From contig JANSXA010000004.1 of the NCBI GenBank assembly GCA_024743175.1, forward strand, positions 124,001 to 188,000: DNA of 64,000 bases, written 5' to 3'. This document shows positions 1-7,788 of the stretch, one piece after another. The DNA comes from Pseudomonadaceae bacterium (GTDB lineage Bacteria > Pseudomonadota > Gammaproteobacteria > Pseudomonadales > Azotimanducaceae). Below the pieces are notes generated by a model. The model ran no database searches. It was not told the DNA's origin and saw only the letters and a program-made list of their open reading frames with translations. The translations under genes were made by a program, and so were the position numbers. How positions within the stretch are numbered: position 1 is the stretch's first letter; each line of letters begins with the position of its first letter.

Positions 1-248
1 ACTGGCTCTGCGTTGGGTAACTCACTTCGTTTCATGCACACTTCTGCGGCTTCTCTGCGTGCCTGTCCCCAATCGACATCTGGCTTTTCCAGATAAAGAT
101 AAGGCGCGCCCATGGTCACAATGCCAGTAGTATCGTCTACGCCGAAAACCTCAGCAGTTTTGTTGGTCGGGATGGAGACGGGTAGATTGTAGGGGGTGCA
201 CGCAGCAAGCAGGCTTGTGCAGAATAGTGCTATTGATAACCTTCTCAC
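1..248 (-). CDS. Putative small lipoprotein, C-terminus cut by window edge
   Basis: This reading frame is absent from the ORF track because it is open at the window edge. It starts with GTG at 248, preceded by a GGGAGGGTGG purine stretch that can act as ribosome binding site, and runs 82 codons without a stop. The N-terminus (basic MRR, then a short hydrophobic stretch ending LLAAC) is a lipoprotein signal peptide with lipobox Cys at about residue 17. The mature part shows no family I recognise. It is divergent from the SDR gene at 350. Function unknown; an envelope-attached lipoprotein is the only supported statement. Confidence 0.6.
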   Translation of the reverse strand, partial: MRRLSIALFCTSLLAACTPYNLPVSIPTNKTAEVFGVDDTTGIVTMGAPYLYLEKPDVDWGQARREAAEVCMKRSELPNAEP

Positions 249-349
249 ATCCACCCTCCCCTTAGTCGTCTCACTGATACCTTACCTCTCTGGGGTGCAG
301 TGTCAATCAATCGGGTAGTAGACTGACGATGAGCGCTGGGACCGGTATC

Positions 350-1048
350 ATGTCAGATATGGAAACAGTATTAATTACCGGTGCCAATCGAGGCATCGGC
401 CTGGCGCTGGTCTCACGCTACCTGGCTGCCGGAAATCATGTTGTGGCAACCTGCCGCGAACCGGATCTGGCCGTGGATCTGAAAAACCTGCAGGAGCAGA
501 GCGCAAAGCTTGAGGTTCTGCCCCTGGAAACTACCAGTGAAGCGCAAACCCGGCAGCTGGTGAGCCGCTTGTCGGGTCGTCGAATTGATGTGCTGATCAA
601 TAACGCAGGCGTTATGGGTGGCGACCAACAAGAGTTGCAGAACATGGATTACGCTGCCTGGCTTGATGCATTTGCGGTCAACACCATGGCTCCATTCCGC
701 CTGAGCGTAGCGTTGCTGGATAACCTGTTGGCGGCAGAGCGACCCCGGATCATTACTGTTTCCAGCCAGATGGGTGCACTGGCTCGTCAGAGCAAAGGTG
801 CCCTTATATATCGCAGCAGCAAAGCGGCAGTCAACAAAACCATGCAGGTGCTGGCATTAGAACTTGAAGCGCAAGGCATAATTGTCTGTCCGGTACACCC
901 GGGATGGGTGCAGACGGATATGGGTGGCGCCCAGGCTGACATAACTCCGGCACAAAGCGCTGATGGCCTTTACCAGCTGATTGATCAGTTGGACGCGTCA
1001 AAATCAGGACGATTCTGGAGCTATGACGGCAGCGAACACCCCTGGTAG
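350..1048 (+). CDS. Short-chain dehydrogenase/reductase (CsgA/C-factor-like)
   Basis: Classical SDR oxidoreductase of about 232 residues with a Rossmann fold. It has the cofactor motif TGANRGIG at residues 10-17, NNAGV near residue 84, the active-site Ser in ITVSSQ and the catalytic YRSSK (YxxxK) near residue 154. The overall pattern resembles the C-factor/CsgA-like SDRs; the substrate cannot be read from sequence. The ORF can begin at ATG 329, but ATG 350 or 359 puts the Rossmann strand at the usual distance from the N-terminus, and GGGA lies 8 nt before 350. It is convergent with the hydrolase-OsmC gene, so it is probably transcribed alone. Confidence 0.85.
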   Translation: MSDMETVLITGANRGIGLALVSRYLAAGNHVVATCREPDLAVDLKNLQEQSAKLEVLPLETTSEAQTRQLVSRLSGRRIDVLINNAGVMGGDQQELQNMDYAAWLDAFAVNTMAPFRLSVALLDNLLAAERPRIITVSSQMGALARQSKGALIYRSSKAAVNKTMQVLALELEAQGIIVCPVHPGWVQTDMGGAQADITPAQSADGLYQLIDQLDASKSGRFWSYDGSEHPW

Positions 1049-1063
1049 CGATTGCGGTTCATG

Positions 1064-2326
1064 TCAGGATTGTTCTGATAATTCTGTACGTATCTGTAGA
1101 TCGCCTTCCAGAGTTTTATGCACGGGGCAGCGATCCGCGATCTGCAACAGCCTGGCGCGTTCTGCGTCGCTGAGGTTACCTGTTAGTTTAATCGAGCGGC
1201 TCAAGACGTCCAGGCGCGCAGTCTGTTCGTCGCAATCCTCACAGTCTTGATTGTGCTCACGACTATGGCTGAGCGTGATGTCGACATCCTCCAACGGTAT
1301 CTTTTTGTGGTTCGCATACATGCGGATTGTCATGGATGTGCAGGTGCCCAGCGCCGCCAGCAGGTGTTCGTAAGGGTCCGGCCCCAAATTGTCGCCCCCT
1401 ACCTTTTTAGGCTCATCCGCCACCCACGCGTGGTCATCTGTTGCCACCTGGCGTAGAAATTTCTTGTTGGCTTCGCCAACCAGGACCTGGCCTTTTGCGA
1501 GAGCCTCCTTCTGATCATCCCGGCTCGTTGGAATATAGCGTTTCGCCCAGGCAGATATAACATCCGCTACATACTCAACATCTTCGGCGCGGGAGACAAG
1601 ATGGTCAGCGCCATCTAAAGAAACAAAGCTCTTCGGGTGTTTGGCCTGCTGGAAAATTTTACCCGCCTCATCAATCGATACAACGTTATCCAGAGGCGCA
1701 TGCAGCACCAGTAATGCACGCTTTAAACGTGACAACTTGTCGCTCACCTTGGCGTCAGTCAGGTCATTCACAAATTGCTGCTGAATCGGGAAAGTTTTCT
1801 GGCCTACGGTGAGACTGTAACTCGGGGTTGCTGCAGCGGGATCGTTCTCAAGATTCTGTAATAAATGTGCAGGTGTTGCTGGTGCGCCGATGGTGCACAC
1901 GGCCTTGCACTCCGGCACCTTTTCTGCGGCGGCCAGAACTGCGGCGCCACCCAGGCTGTGGCCAATCATCATTACCGGTGCCTGGTATGAGGCGCGCAGG
2001 AAATCGGCGGCTGCCAGCAGATCTTCAACATTTGAAGAGAAGTTGGTATTGGCAAAATCACCTTCCGAGTTACCCAGGCCCGTAAAATCAAAACGCAATA
2101 CAGCAAAGCCGTGGGCAGTGAGTGCACGGCTGATGCGGGATGCTGCGGCGATATTTTTGCCGCAGGTAAAGCAGTGGGCAAACAGAACATAGCCGCGCGG
2201 TTCAGGCTGGGCTGGTAGTGACAGCGCTGCGCTGAGTTGTTCACCTTGTATGTTGGGGAATTCGATTCTGAGCTGTTGCACGTTCACCTGCGTTGATTGT
2301 TTGTAGACTTTCTGAAACGGAACCAT
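1064..2326 (-). CDS. Bifunctional alpha/beta hydrolase - OsmC family protein
   Basis: Two fused domains. Residues about 20-260 form an alpha/beta hydrolase with the nucleophile elbow GHSLGG and the late DGADHL motif carrying the His. Residues about 280-420 form an OsmC/Ohr-like domain with DPYEHLLAALGTCTS and a final CPVHKTL, the two Cys positions of peroxide-reducing OsmC proteins. The fusion is a known architecture in Proteobacteria, linked by inference to organic hydroperoxide or ester detoxification. ATG 2326 is chosen over the TTG at 2371. A GTG a little downstream (2287 or 2281, near an AGGTGA) would match the usual family N-terminus even better, so the exact start is uncertain. Divergent from tdk. 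Confidence 0.88.
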   Translation of the reverse strand: MVPFQKVYKQSTQVNVQQLRIEFPNIQGEQLSAALSLPAQPEPRGYVLFAHCFTCGKNIAAASRISRALTAHGFAVLRFDFTGLGNSEGDFANTNFSSNVEDLLAAADFLRASYQAPVMMIGHSLGGAAVLAAAEKVPECKAVCTIGAPATPAHLLQNLENDPAAATPSYSLTVGQKTFPIQQQFVNDLTDAKVSDKLSRLKRALLVLHAPLDNVVSIDEAGKIFQQAKHPKSFVSLDGADHLVSRAEDVEYVADVISAWAKRYIPTSRDDQKEALAKGQVLVGEANKKFLRQVATDDHAWVADEPKKVGGDNLGPDPYEHLLAALGTCTSMTIRMYANHKKIPLEDVDITLSHSREHNQDCEDCDEQTARLDVLSRSIKLTGNLSDAERARLLQIADRCPVHKTLEGDLQIRTELSEQS

Positions 2327-2415
2327 GAACGTGAGCTGGGGTTGGACGCAAGTTTTTTTGCGTACAGGCAATGCTTGCCGCTACCCTTGTGCCCCCTGCG
2401 TGACCGAAGAACCTG

Positions 2416-2997
2416 TTGGCTAAACTTTATTTTTATTATTCATCGATGAACGCCGGTAAATCCACCGCGCTGCTGCAATCCAGCTACAACTACCGTGAGC
2501 GGGGCATGCACACGCTGATCCTCACGCCGGAGTTTGATGATCGCTTTGGTGTAGGCCGGGTCACTTCGCGCATAGGTATTGATGCACCGGCTTCCACTTT
2601 TAAAGAGGCGGATAACCTCTTTTCCGTAGTGGAAAAGCATCATCAGCAAAAGACCCTGCACTGTGTGCTGATAGATGAAGCGCAGTTTCTCACCAAACAA
2701 CAGGTGTTTGAATTAGGCGAGGTGGTTGATCAGTTAAAGATTCCCGTGTTGGCCTATGGGTTACGCACCGACTTTCGTGGTGAACCCTTTGTTGGCAGTC
2801 AGTATCTTCTGGCCTGGGCGGATAATCTCGAAGAGATCAAGGCTATTTGTCACTGTGGTAAAAAAGCCACCATGGTGATCCGCGCAGATGATCAGGGGCG
2901 GGCGCTGAAAGACGGCTCGCAAGTGGAGATTGGTGGCAACGACCGTTATATCTCGCTGTGTCGGGCACACTTCAAGGACAGTTTTCAAAATGCATAA
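2416..2997 (+). CDS. tdk: Thymidine kinase
   Basis: Phosphorylates thymidine to dTMP with ATP in the cytosolic pyrimidine salvage pathway. At 193 residues it has the normal type II thymidine kinase length. The P-loop is SSMNAGKST near residues 9-17, followed by the family's conserved segment [10 protein letters not shown]. The DEAQFL stretch near residue 90 holds the Walker B Asp and the catalytic Glu. Cysteines in CHCGKKA and SLCRAHF correspond to the structural zinc site. The frame begins with TTG at 2416 and the next in-frame ATG lies within the P-loop, so the TTG start is forced. Stands alone between divergent and co-directional neighbours. Confidence 0.93.
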   Translation: MAKLYFYYSSMNAGKSTALLQSSYNYRERGMHTLILTPEFDDRFGVGRVTSRIGIDAPASTFKEADNLFSVVEKHHQQKTLHCVLIDEAQFLTKQQVFELGEVVDQLKIPVLAYGLRTDFRGEPFVGSQYLLAWADNLEEIKAICHCGKKATMVIRADDQGRALKDGSQVEIGGNDRYISLCRAHFKDSFQNA

Positions 2998-3066
2998 GCA
3001 TCCTGGCGTGTGCAAGCCGGCTTATTCTTCGTACACTGGTCGCTCGAAATAGTTTAAGAAAATAAA

Positions 3067-3909
3067 ATGACTGAATCCTCTAGCTATGAGCCACCAAAGG
3101 TCTGGACATGGGACACGGAGAGCGGCGGCCGGTTTGCGAATATCAATCGTCCAATCGCCGGTCCTACTCATGATCAGGCATTGCCGGTGGGCGATAATCC
3201 ACTGCAGCTCTATTCTCTGGCGACGCCAAATGGTGTGAAAGTGACAGTGTTGTTGGAAGAACTGTTGGCGCTGGGTCACAGTGGTGCGGAATACGATGCG
3301 TATACCATCAATATTGGAGAAGGCGCCCAATTCAGCAGTGGCTTTGTCGATGTTAACCCGAACTCAAAAATCCCTGCACTGTTGGATACAACCACATCGC
3401 CAGCAACCCGTGTGTTTGAGTCCGGAGCTATTCTCGTCTACCTGGCGGAAAAATTCGGCGCGTTTCTGCCGACAGATCCCAGTGCCCGTGCTGAATGTAT
3501 GTCCTGGTTGTTCTGGCAGATGGGCAGCGCCCCTTATCTCGGTGGCGGATTCGGGCACTTTTATGCCTATGCGCCCGAGAAGTATGAATATCCAATCAAC
3601 CGTTTTGCCATGGAAGTCAAACGTCAGCTTGATGTTCTGAACCGGAATCTGGCGGAACGTGAGTTCCTCTGCGGCGACGAATACAACATCTCTGATATGG
3701 CGAACTACGCCTGGTACGGCAACCTGGTGATTGGCGAGATTTATTCCGCTCAGGAGTTTCTGGATACTGCGTCCTACACTCACGTTGCAAGGTGGGCGCG
3801 ACAGATTGATGAGCGGCCTGCGGTGAAACGCGGCAAGCGTGTTAACAAAGCCTGGGGCCCGGAAGAAGAACAGGTGATCGAGCGACACAGCGCGAGCGAT
3901 CTGGATTAG
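3067..3909 (+). CDS. yghU: YghU-type glutathione S-transferase / disulfide reductase
   Basis: 280-residue protein closely following E. coli YghU over its full length. It has the N-terminal extension ending in FANINRP.AGPTH, the thioredoxin-like domain with SLATPNGVKV and NPNSKIPAL, and a helical C-terminal domain containing GGGFGHFY and ERPAVKRG. YghU and YfcG are nu-class GST relatives that bind glutathione or glutathione disulfide and act as disulfide-bond reductases, which is the expected cytosolic redox role here. ATG 3067 follows a weak AAGAAAA. It ends just before a strong hairpin shared with the convergent TonB receptor. Confidence 0.93.
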   Translation: MTESSSYEPPKVWTWDTESGGRFANINRPIAGPTHDQALPVGDNPLQLYSLATPNGVKVTVLLEELLALGHSGAEYDAYTINIGEGAQFSSGFVDVNPNSKIPALLDTTTSPATRVFESGAILVYLAEKFGAFLPTDPSARAECMSWLFWQMGSAPYLGGGFGHFYAYAPEKYEYPINRFAMEVKRQLDVLNRNLAEREFLCGDEYNISDMANYAWYGNLVIGEIYSAQEFLDTASYTHVARWARQIDERPAVKRGKRVNKAWGPEEEQVIERHSASDLD

Positions 3910-3920
3910 CCTTCGAGCCA

Positions 3921-3948
3921 TACAGGCTGGGACTTCTCCCAGCCTGTA
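3921..3948. terminator. Bidirectional terminator hairpin between yghU and the TonB receptor
   Basis: A perfect 12-bp stem, TACAGGCTGGGA paired with TCCCAGCCTGTA around a CTTC loop, fills the gap between two convergent genes. There is no long T tract on either side, but position and symmetry fit a shared transcription terminator. Confidence 0.7.
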
Positions 3949-3961
3949 AAGAACTCAGAAC

Positions 3962-6019
3962 TCAGAATTCGAAGCGAAGGCCTGCTTCGATGGTTCTGCC
4001 GGGTGCGGGGGCGAAGTCTTTGATGAAAGACGTATGGTAACGCTGTTCATCGTCGGTCAGATTTTTGCCGTTTACAAACAGGTTCAAGCTGCCGTCTGCA
4101 ACGGGGATTTCCATACCAATATAGGCACGCAGATCGTTGTAGCTGTCTGTCACAAACTCACGATCAGAAACGTCACTTTGTTTATTTACATTCAGGTAGT
4201 CCAGTGACGCTGTGATCATGCCAAAGGTGGTTTCCACGCCTAAACCATAGCGCAGAGGTGGAATGCGTGGCAGATTATCGTTGCCGGATACATCAACTTC
4301 CGCATCAACCCAATCAAACATGCCTCGCAGCATAAGTTTGCCGTTATCCCACTGTGCTACACGCGCCGAAACTTCAACATCAATACCTGTAAAGGTTGCG
4401 TCTTCCTGTTGAAATGCAAAAACAGGTAAACCATCTTCGATATCGCCGGTGGCCTGTTCATAGATGAAATCAGAAAAGCGTGTGTAGTATGCGGTTGTGG
4501 AGACGTTCCAGGCTTCAGTGCGATAGCTGAGCGTTGCGGAGAGATTGGCTGCTGTTTCGCTGTCAAGGTCCGGGTCGCCCAACTCAAATGCATTGGTCAC
4601 CAGGTGTGGTCCATTGGAGTAAAGCTCCTCCGCCACTGGTGCGCGGGAGGAATAGTCTGCAAGCACGCCCAATGCCCAACCGCCATCAAATGGAATAACC
4701 AGTCCGATGGACGAGGCAAAAGGCGTAAAGTCCTCGTCAGGACCCACACTGGGCTCATGTTTCACACGGCCAATTCGAAAGCCGGTCTCCAGATCGAAAT
4801 TGTCGAACTCGCGTTCGCCAACCCAGAAAATGCCGGTGTCTGTGGTATCAACGGGTGGTACAAAAGCTTCCTCACCAACAGCAGAGAATTCTCTGTCAGT
4901 ATGCTGCAGACCAAACGCGCCACTCCATCTATCTTTTTCGTAAGTTAACTCACCACGCAGTTCCCAGGCTTCGTTAGTGAAGACTGAGCCAACCTCGCCG
5001 CTGGGTTCAATTTCAGCATGCTCATAGTCGTTGATGCCCAGGCGCAAATTCAAACTGGTGAAGTTGGCAAAAGGGTCTTTAACAGCCAGTTCAACGTCGG
5101 TTCGGGTTTGCTCCATGTCCAGCAGGGGTGTGCCCTCTCCCTCTTCTTCTTCGCCTTCCTCCTCTTCATGAGCATGTCCGCCTGGCAAACCATATTCCGC
5201 TTCCGTGCGGCTGACAGAGGCGCCAATCAAACCCCAGTCCGCGATGTAAGCTACACCGCCGGCGTAGGACTCAGAATCAAAAGCGCTACCCGGCAAAGTG
5301 CCTCGTGCTTCTTCTTCACTCTCGCCTTCTTCTTCCTCTTCAGAAGCACGAAGCCGTGCAGACTCCGCAAAGCCGGGGATGTCGTAGTCGTCGCCATCTT
5401 TCCAGGTGCCGTCCAGATGCCAGGCGATCTGACCTATACTGCCGTTTAACTTTGCGGCGGTTGTATTGCCGTCTGTGTTGTCGTTGTAGCGGGTTTCGAT
5501 TCCACCACTGACCGGTTTATCTGACAGGTTGTGTGGAATGCGCCCTGTGTGTACATCGACAACGCCACCAATGGCGCCTGATCCGTATAACAAAGCGCTG
5601 GAGCCTTTTAATACTTCCACTCGATCAGCAATGAAAGGTTCAACTGTGACAGCGTGGTCAGCACTGGTCACAGACACGTCTAAAGTATCGATGCGGTCTT
5701 CCATGATGCGCACGCGTGGTCCGCCGAGGCCGTGGATAACCGGCCGACCAACCGCATTACCAAATTGTGCCGAATGGATGCCGGGCTCCTGAGCAAGGGT
5801 TGCACCAATATTTGTGGCCAACTTACGTTGCAGTTCCGCACCCTCCAGCACCTTGCTGGCCTGGGACAGGCCCTCACCGCTTAAGGGGTGGGCAACGACA
5901 ATAATTTCCTCTAATACTTCCGGGGATGATTTTTCAAATTCTGCCTGGCTTGCGAAGCTGGTTAAGCTGACGGCAAGCAGACTTACGCCCACGCAGGGCG
6001 CAACTACTCTAAATTTCAC
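3962..6019 (-). CDS. TonB-dependent outer membrane receptor, ZnuD-like
   Basis: 685-residue outer membrane receptor with a signal peptide, a TonB-box-like EEIIVVAHPL and a plug domain (about 45-160: GATLAQEPG, PVIHGLGGPR, LLYGSGAIGG). A beta-barrel follows, ending in a C-terminal Phe (LRFEF). Two barrel loops carry acidic runs: EEEEEGESEEE near residue 228 and HAHEEEEGEEEEGEG near residue 285. Such metal-binding loops are typical of zinc receptors of the ZnuD type, though His is rarer here than in classic members. The GTG start at 6019 has an excellent AGGAGT ribosome site. It is downstream of a small His/Cys exported protein and a LysR gene on the same strand. Zinc as substrate is inferred. 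Confidence 0.88.
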   Translation of the reverse strand: MKFRVVAPCVGVSLLAVSLTSFASQAEFEKSSPEVLEEIIVVAHPLSGEGLSQASKVLEGAELQRKLATNIGATLAQEPGIHSAQFGNAVGRPVIHGLGGPRVRIMEDRIDTLDVSVTSADHAVTVEPFIADRVEVLKGSSALLYGSGAIGGVVDVHTGRIPHNLSDKPVSGGIETRYNDNTDGNTTAAKLNGSIGQIAWHLDGTWKDGDDYDIPGFAESARLRASEEEEEGESEEEARGTLPGSAFDSESYAGGVAYIADWGLIGASVSRTEAEYGLPGGHAHEEEEGEEEEGEGTPLLDMEQTRTDVELAVKDPFANFTSLNLRLGINDYEHAEIEPSGEVGSVFTNEAWELRGELTYEKDRWSGAFGLQHTDREFSAVGEEAFVPPVDTTDTGIFWVGEREFDNFDLETGFRIGRVKHEPSVGPDEDFTPFASSIGLVIPFDGGWALGVLADYSSRAPVAEELYSNGPHLVTNAFELGDPDLDSETAANLSATLSYRTEAWNVSTTAYYTRFSDFIYEQATGDIEDGLPVFAFQQEDATFTGIDVEVSARVAQWDNGKLMLRGMFDWVDAEVDVSGNDNLPRIPPLRYGLGVETTFGMITASLDYLNVNKQSDVSDREFVTDSYNDLRAYIGMEIPVADGSLNLFVNGKNLTDDEQRYHTSFIKDFAPAPGRTIEAGLRFEF

Positions 6020-6038
6020 GTGTAACTCCTAACAAAAG

Positions 6039-6059
6039 CGCAAACGTTTTCCGTTTGCG
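6039..6059 (-). promoter_or_regulatory. Intercistronic hairpin just upstream of the TonB receptor
   Basis: CGCAAACG and CGTTTGCG form an 8-bp stem around a 5-nt loop, followed on the minus strand by CTTTTGTT and then the receptor ribosome site. It could be a weak terminator or attenuator, or an RNA-processing element, setting the ratio between the small exported protein and the receptor. Confidence 0.45.
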
Positions 6060-6088
6060 TTTAGATCAATAAATTTATGTTTTGTTTG

Positions 6089-6388
6089 TTAGGGCGAAGG
6101 TGGGGCGCGGGACTGAAATGCCGGCCAGTGATCGGAAGACTGAATGCACGTCTGGAAGCTGATGTTCCAGGTGTGCGGGTGTTTTACTGTAGGTGTTTTT
6201 GCGGCCGCGCTGTCTGCAGCCGGGCTATGGTCGCCGTGTGCACAGATGACGCAGCTATTGAGATCGTCCGCTGAGTGAAAATGCTGTTGCGCCAGGGTCT
6301 GACTGGCAACCAGAACTAACAGCGCAGCGGCCAACAGATGCCGCAATCGGCAAAGTCGGTATGAGGGCTCGCTGTGTAATAAGTTCAT
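6089..6388 (-). CDS. Small exported His/Cys-rich protein, DUF2946-like
   Basis: A 99-residue protein beginning at ATG 6388; the longer ORF would need a TTG at 6424. It has a basic N-terminus, a hydrophobic segment (HLLAAALLVLVASQTLA) acting as signal peptide, and a mature region with HFHSADD, the pair CVICAHGDH and further His (KHPHTW). Small proteins with a CxxC plus His are common next to copper or zinc TonB receptors. The gene is 69 bp upstream of the receptor on the same strand, so a role in metal handling in the periplasm is a reasonable inference. I do not recognise a precise family function. Confidence 0.6.
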   Translation of the reverse strand: MNLLHSEPSYRLCRLRHLLAAALLVLVASQTLAQQHFHSADDLNSCVICAHGDHSPAADSAAAKTPTVKHPHTWNISFQTCIQSSDHWPAFQSRAPPSP

Positions 6389-6467
6389 GTTCACAACCTG
6401 ATAGTCTGCCAGAATTCGCTGCAATTTGTAGATCTGAATTTACCGAAGTTGAAAGTGGGAAAAACCA

Positions 6468-7331
6468 TCACGCATTCCTGTGTCTCATAACGACCTGTTG
6501 CAGGCGCTCAATCAGCGCCGCAGGTTTACCTTCGAACGTATCAGCCAGGCCAACAATATAAACACTGCGTTGAAACACAGGTGCATTCTTGACGACATGT
6601 ATTCGTTGCTCTGCAAGATCTCTGGTAAGCATCGGGCTTGCAAGATAGGTGCTGCCGCCATGGCTCAGCAGTAGCTGGTAAGCTGACATCGGCGAGTCTG
6701 TTTTCAGCCACAGATTGGTTGCAGCTTCCGGGTCCGCTTCCTGGGCGGCGATAAACGAAGTGCCCCAGTCAACCAGGATGTAATTCGAAGTTTCATTATC
6801 GCTGTGCAGGTTTTTAGCGGTGGTAACCAGCAACAGTTCGAAATCCGTGAGCTTTATGTGGCTCAGGTCCGGGGCCTGAGGCGGTTCGTAAACAATGCCC
6901 AGGTCAAGGGAGCGATCTCGAATGCGGCGGACGATTTCCAGGCTGCCCAGAGACTCGACCTGCAAGCGTGCCCTGGGCGCAGCATCTATCCGGTGCAGAT
7001 CGATCAGCCAGTTATCCAGATAAATTTCTCGCAGACTGGGTACACAGCCCAGTGCAACAAGTGCGTCAGCGGTGCCGCTATGACGAGTAGCCAGCATCGC
7101 GCGGGACCAGGACGCCAACATCGCCTCGGCATGAGGCAGCAGTTGATGGCCAGCCAGCGTGAGCTGAATATTGTTTCGCTCGCGCGTGAACAAAGGCTGT
7201 CCCAGCAACCCTTCCAACTGCTTGATACGCGCACTGACCGCAGCCTGGGTGACACATAGATGCTCCGATGCCCGTGCAAAGTGGCGGGTTCTATGCACCT
7301 CTACGAATGTGCGTATCAGCTCGATGTCCAT
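6468..7331 (-). CDS. hdfR: LysR-family transcriptional regulator, HdfR-like
   Basis: 287 residues: an N-terminal winged helix-turn-helix (about 1-60, RHFARASEHLCVTQAAVSARIKQLE in part) and a LysR substrate-binding domain. The N-terminal third, with TRHFARA and FTRERNNIQLTLAG, follows E. coli HdfR closely. HdfR in enterobacteria represses the flagellar master operon and activates gltBD; the target here is unknown. It lies directly upstream of the exported protein and TonB receptor on the same strand with a 79-bp gap, so it may share a transcript with them or simply be adjacent. Start ATG 7331. Confidence 0.82.
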   Translation of the reverse strand: MDIELIRTFVEVHRTRHFARASEHLCVTQAAVSARIKQLEGLLGQPLFTRERNNIQLTLAGHQLLPHAEAMLASWSRAMLATRHSGTADALVALGCVPSLREIYLDNWLIDLHRIDAAPRARLQVESLGSLEIVRRIRDRSLDLGIVYEPPQAPDLSHIKLTDFELLLVTTAKNLHSDNETSNYILVDWGTSFIAAQEADPEAATNLWLKTDSPMSAYQLLLSHGGSTYLASPMLTRDLAEQRIHVVKNAPVFQRSVYIVGLADTFEGKPAALIERLQQVVMRHRNA

Positions 7332-7402
7332 AACGAAAATTTATCAAAGTGGCCGATAGATATTGATTTATTGTTTGTTTAAAAGCGATTAAAAAATTCG
7401 TC

Positions 7403-7484
7403 CTGCTCTGCTGCCAGTCCGCACAGAGCAGCCCTGAAAGTCCCTTGGCAGGCAGTACCTGAAAGTATCAGCCTGCCCTTTTTT
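7403..7484 (+). terminator. Two stem-loops ending in a terminator; leader attenuator or small RNA
   Basis: Two hairpins lie between hdfR and the small gene at 7496. The first is an 8-bp stem CTGCTCTG/CAGAGCAG (7403-7410 with 7424-7431). The second is GGCAGGC/GCCTGCC (7447-7453 with 7471-7477) followed by CTTTTTT, a convincing intrinsic terminator on the plus strand. No plus-strand gene lies upstream for it to end. It must therefore terminate a short leader or an independent small RNA. CTGCC in the first loop can pair with GGCAG of the terminator stem, so an antiterminator fold is possible. Confidence 0.5.
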
Positions 7485-7495
7485 GGATGTGAATT

Positions 7496-7708
7496 ATGAG
7501 CCAAGAACCCTTGATTGATGACTTCGCAGATATGGATGACGAGCTGTCAGAATCGCTGCTGGCCCAGCTGGAAAATTTTGAAGCGCGGCACGCGTTGCAG
7601 CTGGAAGTAACGGGCCGACGAAAAAACGAAAAGCTGAGAATTCGGCGTCAGATTGAAGAGTGGAGTGACCTGCGCCGCCGTCGTGAGGAAACTGACTATC
7701 TGCACTGA
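7496..7708 (+). CDS. Small acidic/basic protein, possibly PA3496-like
   Basis: 70 residues: an acidic N-terminal half (DDFADMDDELSESLL) and a strongly basic, helical C-terminal half (RRKNEKLRIRRQIEEWSDLRRRREE). This layout, with a terminal RRxIEEW-like motif, resembles the small PA3496 family of putative envelope-integrity proteins, but the match is from memory of the pattern only. ATG 7496 starts 12 nt after the T tract of the upstream terminator, with weak ribosome-site complementarity. It could be attenuated by that structure. Confidence 0.55.
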   Translation: MSQEPLIDDFADMDDELSESLLAQLENFEARHALQLEVTGRRKNEKLRIRRQIEEWSDLRRRREETDYLH

Positions 7709-7788
7709 TTGTGTGAGCGTAGTTTTCCGCCGAAATCTGCCAGGCCGAGCTATCATAGCTAACCTGATGATTGGTAGGGTTAGCTTGC

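Noticed and set aside
5018-5511. ORFs of 143 and 68 codons on the plus strand, rich in Leu/Phe and Arg
   Set aside because: They are antisense readings of the Glu-rich loops of the TonB receptor, no ribosome sites.
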